Positions 41,884 through 49,949 of a DNA stretch of 64,000 nucleotides are shown here, piece by piece (positions within the stretch are counted from its first letter, which is position 1; every line of letters starts with the position of its first letter). The notes below the pieces were generated by a model. It saw only the letters and a program-made list of their open reading frames with translations, was not told the origin of the DNA and ran no database searches. Location: positions 97,720 to 161,719 of the forward strand of contig JAOUPR010000001.1 in the NCBI GenBank assembly GCA_029879725.1, read 5' to 3'. The DNA comes from Gemmatimonadota bacterium. Its GTDB lineage: Bacteria > Gemmatimonadota > Gemmatimonadetes > Longimicrobiales > Gaopeijiaceae. Made by a program: the position numbers and the translations under genes.

Positions 41884-44303
41884 ACGTCGTGGACCGCCGC
41901 GAGTTCCTCCGCCGCACCGCCTTCATGTCCGCGGCGTCGGCCGCCGCCACCATGGTCCCGGAGGTCGCCTTCGGCGCCGAATGGCTGGACGGCGAGCTTC
42001 AGCAGGACGTGGATTGGCGCAAGGCGCCGTGCCGCTTCTGCGGGACCGGGTGCGGGCTTCTCATCGGCCTCTCCGGAGGACGTGCGGTGGCCGTTCGCGG
42101 TGACCCCGAGTCTCCGGTCAACCGCGGCCTCTGCTGCGTGAAGGGATATCACTCCGTCCAGGCCCTCTACGGTCGCGACCGCATCCGCAACGCCATGGTG
42201 CGCCGGAACGGCCGGTTGGTGGAGGTTCCTCTCCAGGAGGCTCTGGACCTGGTGGCCCAACGCCTCCGCGAGACCATGGACGAGCACGGGAAGGACGCGG
42301 TGTCCATCTACGGGTCGGGGCAGTGGACCATTCCCGACGGGTACGTCGCCTCCAAGCTCTTCAAGGGCGCCATCGGGACCAACAACGTGGAGGCCAACGC
42401 CCGCCTCTGCATGGCCAGCGCGGTCACCGGCTTCATGTCGAGCTTCGGCCTCGACGAGCCCATGGGGTGCTATGAGGACATCGACCACGCCGACGTGTTC
42501 GTCCTCTGGGGCAACAACATGGCGGAGATGCACCCCATCCTCTTCTCCCGCATGCTGGAGCGGAAGCGGCAGAACCCGCGGGTGCGCATCATCGACCTGG
42601 CCACGCGCACCACGCGGACCAGCTACGCCGCCGACAAGAGCCTCCTCTTCACTCCCCAGACCGATCTCGCGCTGGCCAACGCCATCTGCAACGAGATCGT
42701 GCGCAATCAGTGGGAGGACCACGACTTCATCCGCGAGCACGTCGCGTTCAAGTCAGGGAAGACGGGACTGGGCTACGGCCTGGAGGAGAAGGCCTCCTTC
42801 GCCGACGAGGCCCACGATGCGGACTGGGAGGAGTACCTGGAGTTCCTGGCGGACTACGAGCCCGACGCCGTGGCCGAGCTCATCGGGATCCCCGCCGACG
42901 AGATCCGTTACCTGGCGTCGCTCTACGGCGACCCGGCCCGGAAGGTGGTGTCGTTCTGGTGCATGGGCGTGAACCAGCACACCCGTGGCACCTGGATGAA
43001 CAACCTCATCTACAACATCCATCTCCTGGTGGGGAAGATCTCGGAGCCGGGAAACGGCCCCTTCTCCCTCACCGGCCAGCCCAGCGCGTGCGGAACCGTA
43101 CGCGAGGTAGGCACGCTCACGCACGCGCTTCCCCACGGAACGGTCACCCAGAAGGAGGCGCGCGAACACGCCGCCGAGATCTGGCAGGTCCCGGTGGAGA
43201 ACATCCCGGACCGCCCGACCCATGACACGGTGCAGATGTTCCGGGCGCTGGACCGGGGCGAGATCCGCTTCATGTGGATCCAGGTCACCAACCCCATGGT
43301 GTCCCTCCCCCACCTGAACCGATATCGCGAAGGGGCCCTCAAGGAAGACCGCTTCATCGTGGTGTCGGATGTGTATCCCACACCCACCACCGACGTGGCC
43401 GACGTGGTCCTCCCCTCCGCCATGTGGATCGAACGCGAAGGAATGTTCGGGAACTCGGAGCGGCGCACCCAGCACTGGGACCAACTCGTCGAGCCGCCGG
43501 GTGACTGCATGAGCGACACCTGGCAGCTCATCGAGGTGGCGCGACGACTGGGCTACCGGGAGCTCTTTCCCTGGAGCGAGGAGACCCACATCGAAGAGAT
43601 CTGGAACGAGTACACCCGGTTCCACGACAACCCCAAGCACCGCATGGCTCCCTACGACGAGTTGCGGGCGCGCCCCGGCGTGATCTGGCCCTTCGTGGAC
43701 GGCGAGGAGACGAAGTGGCGGTACAACCCCGAGTACGATCCCGCCGCGAGAGGAGAGAGTGGCGGCGGGGACGAACACGCCGAGGGCGGCGAGAGTCGAG
43801 GGACGAGCGGACACGAAGCGCCCACGGGTCATGACGCCGGCGACACACGGCACCGGCGCGTGCGCAACTTCTACGGGAAGCCGGACCACCGCGCCTGGAT
43901 CTGGCTCCGCCCCTACGAGCCACCCGCGGAGAGCCCGGACGACGAGTACCCCTTCTGGCTGAACACCGGCCGGGTGGTGGAGCACTGGCACACAGGGTCC
44001 ATGACCCGCAGGATCCCGGTCCTGCACCGGGCCATGCCCCGCGCCTACGCCGAGGTCAACGCCGAGGACGCCCGCGAGATGGGGATCCGTGACGGGCAGA
44101 GGATCCGTCTGGTGAGCCGGAGGGGCTCCGTGGAGTTGGAGGCGCGGATCGACTTCCGCGGGCAACCCACCCGGGGCCAGGTCTTCGTCCCCTTCTTCGA
44201 CGAGGGGATCCTCATCAACGAGGTCACCCTCGACGCCTACTGCCCCATCTCCCGCGAGCCCGACTACAAGAAGTGCGCGGTGCGCATAGAACGAGTCGGC
44301 TGA
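41880..44303 (+). CDS. napA: NapA, periplasmic nitrate reductase catalytic subunit
   Basis: An 807-residue molybdopterin enzyme with a twin-arginine signal (DRREFLRRTAF). The [4Fe-4S] motif begins at Cys51 (CRFCGTGC) with the fourth Cys in GLCCVKG. The Mo ligand Cys177 is in NARLCMASAVTGFMSSFGLDEPMGCYEDI, matching NapA rather than formate or arsenate enzymes, and GRVVEHWHTGSMTRRIP near the C-terminus is also NapA-specific. An unusual Gly/Glu/His-rich insert of about 40 residues (622-661) precedes FYGKPD. It reduces nitrate to nitrite in the periplasm. NapD lies before and a NapB-like gene after it, overlapping. Confidence 0.95.
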   Translation: MNVVDRREFLRRTAFMSAASAAATMVPEVAFGAEWLDGELQQDVDWRKAPCRFCGTGCGLLIGLSGGRAVAVRGDPESPVNRGLCCVKGYHSVQALYGRDRIRNAMVRRNGRLVEVPLQEALDLVAQRLRETMDEHGKDAVSIYGSGQWTIPDGYVASKLFKGAIGTNNVEANARLCMASAVTGFMSSFGLDEPMGCYEDIDHADVFVLWGNNMAEMHPILFSRMLERKRQNPRVRIIDLATRTTRTSYAADKSLLFTPQTDLALANAICNEIVRNQWEDHDFIREHVAFKSGKTGLGYGLEEKASFADEAHDADWEEYLEFLADYEPDAVAELIGIPADEIRYLASLYGDPARKVVSFWCMGVNQHTRGTWMNNLIYNIHLLVGKISEPGNGPFSLTGQPSACGTVREVGTLTHALPHGTVTQKEAREHAAEIWQVPVENIPDRPTHDTVQMFRALDRGEIRFMWIQVTNPMVSLPHLNRYREGALKEDRFIVVSDVYPTPTTDVADVVLPSAMWIEREGMFGNSERRTQHWDQLVEPPGDCMSDTWQLIEVARRLGYRELFPWSEETHIEEIWNEYTRFHDNPKHRMAPYDELRARPGVIWPFVDGEETKWRYNPEYDPAARGESGGGDEHAEGGESRGTSGHEAPTGHDAGDTRHRRVRNFYGKPDHRAWIWLRPYEPPAESPDDEYPFWLNTGRVVEHWHTGSMTRRIPVLHRAMPRAYAEVNAEDAREMGIRDGQRIRLVSRRGSVELEARIDFRGQPTRGQVFVPFFDEGILINEVTLDAYCPISREPDYKKCAVRIERVG

Positions 44304-45034
44304 TGGTCGCGCGGCGCGAGCACCCTTCCACCCTGGCCGTCCTCAGACGCCTCGGCTCCATCGGAGTCATGGTGGCGGGCATGCTCGTGGTGGTGGTCTT
44401 CTTCGGTCCCAGCGGCCATGACGAGCACGACTACCGTGCGGTGGCTGCGGTCGACTACCAAGGCACGGGCGAGCCCATCGCCGCCGAGGCCGACGTCTTC
44501 TTCGACCTCCATGGGGACCTCGACGTCGTCTCCTCCACCGAGGAGTCGCCGCACATCGCCGTGAGTTCCCTGGAGGCGCGGCGCTCGCGCCGGGCCTTTC
44601 CGGGGGCACCGCCGTTCATTCCCCACGAGCTTCGGCCGGAGCTCCAGCGGACCCAGGACTGCGCTCCCTGCCACAGCATCGGCGGGTACACGCCCGAGTT
44701 CGTGACCTACGCGCCCCGCACCCCGCACCCCACGTACTCCAACTGCCTCCAGTGCCACGTACCGCGCACCACGGATGACCTCTTCCGGTCCACCGACTGG
44801 GCCACGGTGGCGTGGCCCTCGTTGGGCACGGTGGCCTTCGAGGGCGCGCCGCCGATCATCCCGCACCGGCTGGACCTGCGGACCAACTGCCTGACCTGCC
44901 ACGGGGGCCCCGCCGCCGCGCGGGAGATCAAGACCACCCACCCGGAGCGGTTCAACTGCCGCCAGTGCCACGTGACCCGGGACGAGTCGGAGGACGTATT
45001 CTCCAGGCCGATGAACCCGGAGGACCGCCCATGA
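44303..45034 (+). CDS. napB: NapB-like tetrahaem cytochrome with tandem NapB units
   Basis: A 243-residue protein with an N-terminal membrane anchor or signal (LGSIGVMVAGMLVVVVFFG). It holds two NapB-like dihaem units in tandem: unit one has FPGAPPFIPHEL, CAPCH and CLQCHVP; unit two has FEGAPPIIPHRL, CLTCHGG and CRQCHV. The phrase GAPPxIPH followed by two CxxCH and a terminal VP/VT is the NapB signature, normally present once. The start overlaps the napA stop (TGATG) and the stop overlaps the next cytochrome (ATGA). It should deliver electrons to NapA, perhaps as a longer haem chain. Confidence 0.85.
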   Translation: MVARREHPSTLAVLRRLGSIGVMVAGMLVVVVFFGPSGHDEHDYRAVAAVDYQGTGEPIAAEADVFFDLHGDLDVVSSTEESPHIAVSSLEARRSRRAFPGAPPFIPHELRPELQRTQDCAPCHSIGGYTPEFVTYAPRTPHPTYSNCLQCHVPRTTDDLFRSTDWATVAWPSLGTVAFEGAPPIIPHRLDLRTNCLTCHGGPAAAREIKTTHPERFNCRQCHVTRDESEDVFSRPMNPEDRP

Positions 45035-45771
45035 AGACGAGGATCGTCCCTTTCGTGTGGGCCGCCGCCCTGCTCACCGCCTGCGGCGGGCCGCCCGCGG
45101 ACCCGCCCTCCACCACGCTGGAGATCGACTCCATGGTGCCCCGTGACGTGCGCGGCATCGATTCCGCTCCCATGGAGGGACTCGACCTGGCGGGCGTGGA
45201 CTCCTTCCTCGTGGCCAAGCGCACGGGGATCGTGGCTCACTATCCGTGCACGTCCTGTCACGTGCATCCCATCGGGGACCGGCCTTCGTCCCTGCGGGCC
45301 CTGCACGAGAGCACCGCGAAGCACGGAACCACGTACGGGGCCCAGTGTCAGAAGTGCCACACCGGGACAAACCCGGGAGCCATTCCCATCCGGTGCGCGG
45401 ACTGCCACGCACGGGAAGGCGAGGAGGGCTGGGCGCCCAGCGGCCGGTCGCACCTGACGGTCCAGTTCACCCATCCCAACGAGTCGCCCGAAGTGTGCTT
45501 CACCTGCCATGCGCGGGAGAACCCCGGTCTCTTCGCTCTCCACGACGGGCAGCGGGCCACCATGGACCAGGCCTACCGGCTCTGCGCCGGATGCCACTAT
45601 ATGCAGGCGGAGGACTGGGTGGGCGGCGCCCACGGCAAGCGGATCGCGGGGTGGCGCGGCGAGCGGGTCGTCCTGAGCTGCACCGGGTGCCACAACCCCC
45701 ATTCGCCCCGGTTCCCCATCCGCGAGCCGATCAGTTTCCCCAAGATTCCCAGACGGGAGGCCTCACACTGA
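45031..45771 (+). CDS. Hexahaem c-type cytochrome lipoprotein
   Basis: A 246-residue protein with a lipobox (AALLTACGG) and six CxxCH motifs: CTSCH, CQKCH, CADCH, CFTCH, CAGCH, CTGCH. Its start overlaps the napB-like stop. The haem spacing and HNPHSPRF ending are like DmsE/MtrA-type and doubled-CxxCH cytochromes. It sits where NapC or NapM would be in other nap operons, so it may relay electrons between the NrfD module and the NapB-like protein. The downstream Fe-S gene may start at a CTG overlapping this stop. Confidence 0.85.
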   Translation: MKTRIVPFVWAAALLTACGGPPADPPSTTLEIDSMVPRDVRGIDSAPMEGLDLAGVDSFLVAKRTGIVAHYPCTSCHVHPIGDRPSSLRALHESTAKHGTTYGAQCQKCHTGTNPGAIPIRCADCHAREGEEGWAPSGRSHLTVQFTHPNESPEVCFTCHARENPGLFALHDGQRATMDQAYRLCAGCHYMQAEDWVGGAHGKRIAGWRGERVVLSCTGCHNPHSPRFPIREPISFPKIPRREASH

Positions 45772-47054
45772 GCACCGACAAGCGGGAGATGACCTTCGAA
45801 GACGTGCTGCGTTGGCAGGGGATGTCCCGTGCCCTCGAGCGCCGCCTGGAGGACGAGGGGCGGGCGGAAGGCGAGTGGTGCACCCCGGAGGAATGCACGT
45901 GCGGAGGGGGCGGCCCTGCCGGGACAGCGGGAGCCGACGAGGGAATTCCCGCCGAGGGTTGGGTGAACGGCGAGGCGATCCCCGCCGAAGCGTGGGCCAG
46001 CGGAGACCTCCACGCCCTCCACGGGAGTCCGGAGCTGGGCGAGGCCCCAACCACGGCTGGCGCGCGCGCGGGCGCTCCCGCGGTGACGCCCGGATCCGAC
46101 GCCGCGCCCCGGGTTCCGGGCGCCGAGCTCCTGGAGAAGCCGTTGAACCGGCGGCGCGCCCTCGGCACCCTCTTCGGTACCCTCTTCGCCGGGACGCAGG
46201 CGGCCGGAGCCTGCACCAGCCTGATCCCCCTGGACGAAGACAAGAAGGAAGAGATCCTCCTGGACTGGCAGGACAAGCTCAAGGGGAACTTCCGGCGCAT
46301 GACCGACGCCGAAAAGGCGGAGACCATCCACCGCCTGGAGCGTCTGGCCCGCCTGCGGCGTGGCGTGGATCTGAACATCACCACCACCGATGCCCCCGAA
46401 GGGGTGCTCTTCGGCTACGCCTTCAACATCTCCAAGTGCAAGGGATACCGGGAGTGCGTGGCGGCCTGCGTGAAGGAGAACAATCAGGACCGCCGGACCG
46501 GGATCCAGTACATCCGCATTTTCGAGATGGAGGGCTCGGAGGTCGACTTCGAGCACGCCACGGCGGAATACCAGCACGACGTCCCGGCCGAGGGGCATCT
46601 GTACCTGGGCACCCAGTGCTTCCAGTGCGGCAGCCCTCCCTGTGTGGAGGTCTGCCCGGTGGGTGCGACGTGGAAGGAGCCGGACGGGATCGTGGTCATC
46701 GACTACGACTGGTGCATCGGGTGCCGGTACTGCATCGCCGCCTGCCCCTACTGGGCGCGGCGCTTCAACTGGGGCGAGCCCGAGATTCCCACGGAGGAGA
46801 TCAACCCCAATCAGCACTACCTGGGGAATCGGCTACGCAGGAAGGGGTGCGTGGAGAAGTGCACCTTCTGCATCCAGCGTTCCCGTGTGGGGCGCCTCCC
46901 GGCGTGCGCCGAAGCGTGCCCCACCGGCGCGCGGGTGTTCGGCAACCTCCTCGACCCCGACTCCGAGATCCGCTGGGTGCTGGAGAACAAGCAGGTCTTC
47001 CGGTTGAAAGCCGACCTGGGGACGGATCCGCAATTCTTCTACTACATGGATTGA
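45768..47054 (+). CDS. NrfC-like four-cluster [4Fe-4S] electron-transfer protein
   Basis: The C-terminal 230 residues carry four ferredoxin-type Cys sets: CKGYRECVAACVK, CFQCGSPPCVEVCP, CIGCRYCIAACP and CTFCIQ with CAEACP, as in NrfC/PsrB/DmsB subunits. Start is uncertain. CTG 45768 overlaps the previous stop and has GGGAGG seven bases upstream; ATG 45789 is the first standard start; TTG 46143 has GGAG and begins just before an internal twin-arginine-like signal (NRRRALGTLFGTLFAGTQAAGAC). If the long form is real, a 125-residue, Cys- and acid-rich extension precedes the signal. It pairs with the NrfD gene to move electrons from quinol to the periplasm. Confidence 0.82.
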   Translation: MSTDKREMTFEDVLRWQGMSRALERRLEDEGRAEGEWCTPEECTCGGGGPAGTAGADEGIPAEGWVNGEAIPAEAWASGDLHALHGSPELGEAPTTAGARAGAPAVTPGSDAAPRVPGAELLEKPLNRRRALGTLFGTLFAGTQAAGACTSLIPLDEDKKEEILLDWQDKLKGNFRRMTDAEKAETIHRLERLARLRRGVDLNITTTDAPEGVLFGYAFNISKCKGYRECVAACVKENNQDRRTGIQYIRIFEMEGSEVDFEHATAEYQHDVPAEGHLYLGTQCFQCGSPPCVEVCPVGATWKEPDGIVVIDYDWCIGCRYCIAACPYWARRFNWGEPEIPTEEINPNQHYLGNRLRRKGCVEKCTFCIQRSRVGRLPACAEACPTGARVFGNLLDPDSEIRWVLENKQVFRLKADLGTDPQFFYYMD

Positions 47055-47064
47055 ACCGCGACCC

Positions 47065-48333
47065 ATGTTGAGAGACCTGCTGCGAGACCTCAAGGCCTTC
47101 CTGTTCTCGGCGCTGGACGCCGCGACTTCCGGGGGAAGGAAGTACCACGTCTGGATGGGCACGCTCACCGGCTTCATCCTCCTGGGTGGCTACGCGTACA
47201 TGATCCAGCTCCGCGACGGCCTCCAGGTCACGGGGATGACGGACCACGTGAGCTGGGGGCTCTACATCTCCAACTTCTCCTTCCTCGTGGGGATGGCCGC
47301 CGCCGCGGTGATGCTGGTCCTTCCGGCGTACGTCCTCAAGGACGTGGACTTCACCAAGGCCGTCCTCATCGCGGAGGGTGTGGCGGTATCGGCGCTGGTG
47401 ATGTGCCTGGGCTTCGTGGTGGTGGACATCGGGAGCCCGTTCCGGGCCTGGCACATGATGCCGGTGGTGGGATCGCTCAACTGGCCGCGGTCCATGCTCG
47501 CCTGGGACGTCATCGTGTTGAACGGATACATCGTCCTCAACTCGTGCATCCCGCTCTACATCCTCTTCTCCCACTACAGGGGAAAGCAGCCGAGCAAGCT
47601 CTACATCCCGTTCATGTACCTGTCGGTGTTCTGGGCGGTGAGCATCCACATGGTCACGGCGTTCCTCCTGGCCGGGCTCCCCGCCCGGCCGTTCTGGAAC
47701 AGCTCCCTCATGGGGCCCCGCTTCCTCGCCTCGGCCTTCGCGGCCGGACCGGCGTACATGATCCTGGTGCTCTCGTTCATCAAGGCGAACTCCGAGTACC
47801 CCATCGAAGACGCGGCCATCTCGAAGCTCGCCATGGTCGCCACGGTCGCCGCCCAGGTGAACCTGGTCATGATCGGGTCGGAGGTGTTCAAGGAGTTCTA
47901 CTTCCCGACCCACCACAGCATCAACGCCCAGTACCTGTTCTTCGGCCTCCACGGTCACGACGCTCTGGTCACCTGGATCCGGACGTCCATCGGAGTCAAC
48001 ATCGTGGCCACGGCGATGCTGATGCTCCATCCGATCCGGCGTGACCCGCGGTGGCTCCGGGCGGCCTGCATCGCTCTCTTCATCGCCATCTGGATGGACA
48101 AGGGGATGGGGTTGGTGATTCCCGGCTTCGTGCCGTCCCCCTTGCACGAGATCGTGGAATATCAGCCCACCTGGGTGGAGTTCGCCGTCACCGGCGGGAT
48201 CTGGGCCCTCGGCCTGTTCGTGCTGACGGTCCTTGTCCGGGTGGCGCTCCCCATCGAGCTTGGCCAGATGAGGAGCCCCTACCTGACCGAAGAAGAACTA
48301 GCGGCCGCCCAGGAAGCAGCCTCGTCCCACTGA
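47065..48333 (+). CDS. NrfD/PsrC-type membrane quinol dehydrogenase subunit
   Basis: A 422-residue protein with about ten membrane helices, starting ten bases after the Fe-S gene. Typical NrfD-family phrases include ISNFSFLVGMAAAAVMLVLPAYVL, RAWHMMPVVGSLNWPRSMLAWDVIVLNGYIVLN and HMVTAFLLAGLPARPFWNSSLMGPRFLASAFAAGPA. With the NrfC-like protein it should form the quinone-interacting module feeding NapAB, in place of the usual NapC or NapGH. This closes the run of overlapping genes that starts at 37929. Confidence 0.9.
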   Translation: MLRDLLRDLKAFLFSALDAATSGGRKYHVWMGTLTGFILLGGYAYMIQLRDGLQVTGMTDHVSWGLYISNFSFLVGMAAAAVMLVLPAYVLKDVDFTKAVLIAEGVAVSALVMCLGFVVVDIGSPFRAWHMMPVVGSLNWPRSMLAWDVIVLNGYIVLNSCIPLYILFSHYRGKQPSKLYIPFMYLSVFWAVSIHMVTAFLLAGLPARPFWNSSLMGPRFLASAFAAGPAYMILVLSFIKANSEYPIEDAAISKLAMVATVAAQVNLVMIGSEVFKEFYFPTHHSINAQYLFFGLHGHDALVTWIRTSIGVNIVATAMLMLHPIRRDPRWLRAACIALFIAIWMDKGMGLVIPGFVPSPLHEIVEYQPTWVEFAVTGGIWALGLFVLTVLVRVALPIELGQMRSPYLTEEELAAAQEAASSH

Positions 48334-48398
48334 CCCGGCCGGGACGGCCCGGCGCGGCTCCGTGAGAGGGCCACCCGCACCACGGAGGTAGCACACGG

Positions 48399-49736
48399 AT
48401 GGACCGGAAGGTTCTCCTGGTCGACGACGATCCGGACGTGCTCCGATCCCTGTCTCGAGCCCTTGAGACGCGGCACTTCCACGTCCGCACCGCACCCAGC
48501 GCCCAATCCGCTCTGGCGGCCATCGCCGCCGACCCGCCGCATATCGTCCTCTCCGACGTGCGCATGCCCTCGGTGGACGGCATCGAGCTGCTGCAGATCC
48601 TCCGGTCACGGGTTCCCGACATCCACGTGATCCTCATGTCGGGCCACGACGACCTCCCCGTCGTGTCGAAGGCCATGGGAGAGGGGGCCGCGGACTTCCT
48701 GGTGAAACCGCTGGACCTCAACCAGCTGTGGTCGGTGGTGGAGCGGGTGCTCGACGAACCGGCGCCCACCCCGGCCGACTCCGACGTCCACGAGGGACCC
48801 GATCCCATCCGACCTCGACTGGTGGGCGGCGATCCCCGCATGGTGGAGGCGTTCAAGGTGGCCGGCAGGCTGGCGCGCACCTCCACCAACGTGCTCGTCC
48901 GGGGGGAGGGGGGCGTGGGGAAGGAGTTCCTTGCCCGGTTCATCCATGATCAATCGGAAAGGGCCGGAGACCCGTTCGTGGTGGTCCGGTGTGCTTCGCT
49001 CTCCAGGAGCCTCCTCGAGGTGGATTTGTTCGGACACGTCCGGGGCGCCATGGCGGGCGTGGCGGGGGCCCGCCAGGGCCAGTTCGAGGCCGCGGGGGCG
49101 GGAACCATCTTCCTCGACGAGATCGGACGTACGTCCATCGAGGTCCAGTCCGCCCTCATGAGCGTCCTTGAAGAGAAGGAGTTCCGGCCCGTGGGCTCGA
49201 CCTCGCCGATTCCGGTCCGGGCCAGGGTCATCGCCGCCACGCACAGGAATCTCGGCGAACTGGTGGCGGCCGGATCGTTCCGCGAGGATCTCTACTACCT
49301 GTTGCGTGTGGTCGAAATCTACCTTCCGCCGCTTCGCGACCGGATGGGGGATCTCACCCGTCTGGCGGATCACCTGGTGGCGCAGGCCTGCCGCTCGCTG
49401 GGGAGCCCTCGCAAGCGGCTCTCCCCGGAATCCATGGAAGCGCTCCGCGGTCACACCTGGCCGGGGAACGTGCGCGAGTTGAACAACTGCCTCACCCGGG
49501 CCGCGGTGGTTTGCACCGGGGCCACGATCCTCCCCGAACACCTCACCCTCACGCCGGACCGCGACGGCTCGTCCGAAGCGATTCCCACCCTGGCCGAGGT
49601 GGAGCGGAGACACGTGGAGCGCGTCCTCACGGCCACCCGGGGACGGAAGACCCGTACCGCGGCGATTCTGGGAATCTCCCGGCCCCGACTGGATCGCCTG
49701 ATCCGAAAGTACGGTTTGGGGCCCCACGAGTCCTGA
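48399..49736 (+). CDS. NtrC-type response regulator with degenerate GAFTGA loop
   Basis: A 445-residue protein: receiver domain (acidic pocket DDD at 9-11, phospho-acceptor Asp53 in LSDVRMP, Lys103), AAA+ domain with Walker A GEGGVGKE (about 169-176) and Walker B GTIFLDEIG, and a Fis-type helix-turn-helix at the end (TRTAAILGISRPRLDRLIRKYGL). The sigma54-contacting loop, normally GAFTGA, reads GAMAGV at residues 216-221. This suggests that it does not activate sigma54, or does so atypically. GGAGG lies ten bases upstream of ATG. It follows nap/nrfD and probably controls the locus or the cytochrome gene at 49950. Confidence 0.9.
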   Translation: MDRKVLLVDDDPDVLRSLSRALETRHFHVRTAPSAQSALAAIAADPPHIVLSDVRMPSVDGIELLQILRSRVPDIHVILMSGHDDLPVVSKAMGEGAADFLVKPLDLNQLWSVVERVLDEPAPTPADSDVHEGPDPIRPRLVGGDPRMVEAFKVAGRLARTSTNVLVRGEGGVGKEFLARFIHDQSERAGDPFVVVRCASLSRSLLEVDLFGHVRGAMAGVAGARQGQFEAAGAGTIFLDEIGRTSIEVQSALMSVLEEKEFRPVGSTSPIPVRARVIAATHRNLGELVAAGSFREDLYYLLRVVEIYLPPLRDRMGDLTRLADHLVAQACRSLGSPRKRLSPESMEALRGHTWPGNVRELNNCLTRAAVVCTGATILPEHLTLTPDRDGSSEAIPTLAEVERRHVERVLTATRGRKTRTAAILGISRPRLDRLIRKYGLGPHES

Positions 49737-49800
49737 TCCCCGATTCGCACCGGGAATGTCCCCAGGAACGCCGTTCGCGATGTAACGATGTCGTGAATTT

Positions 49801-49815
49801 GTAACATTATGTTAC
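49801..49815 (+). promoter_or_regulatory. Perfect 15-base palindrome, candidate operator
   Basis: GTAACATTATGTTAC consists of two seven-base arms around a central T. It lies in an AT-richer 213-base gap between the NtrC-type regulator and the tetrahaem cytochrome gene, 134 bases upstream of its start. A related half-site, TGTAAC, occurs at about 49781 and again near 37897 before the NHL/15-haem/nap run. The binding protein is unknown; the adjacent regulator is one candidate. Confidence 0.5.
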
Positions 49816-49915
49816 GTTCCACGAACTCCGCCACATCTCCGTATTCAACCCATCTCGTTTCGTACCAATAGGATACGATAGTCGGTCAAGCGATCCGCCG
49901 TCCATGTCGATGAAG

Positions 49916-49934
49916 TGGGGGCAGTCACCCCCCA
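49916..49934 (+). other. Hairpin in the leader of the tetrahaem cytochrome gene
   Basis: TGGGGG (49916-49921) and CCCCCA (49929-49934) form a six-base G:C-rich stem with a seven-base loop just ahead of the AGAGG ribosome site and the ATG at 49950. It could tune translation or mRNA stability. There is no T-run, so it is not a standard terminator. Confidence 0.35.
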
Positions 49935-49949
49935 TCAGAGGCACAGGAC

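Noticed and set aside
41880..44303. NapA as an arsenate, selenate or formate enzyme
   Set aside because: The Mo-ligand region NARLCMASAV...DEPMGCYEDI, the GRVVEHWHTGSMTRR motif, and adjacent napD and napB-like genes are specific to periplasmic nitrate reductase.
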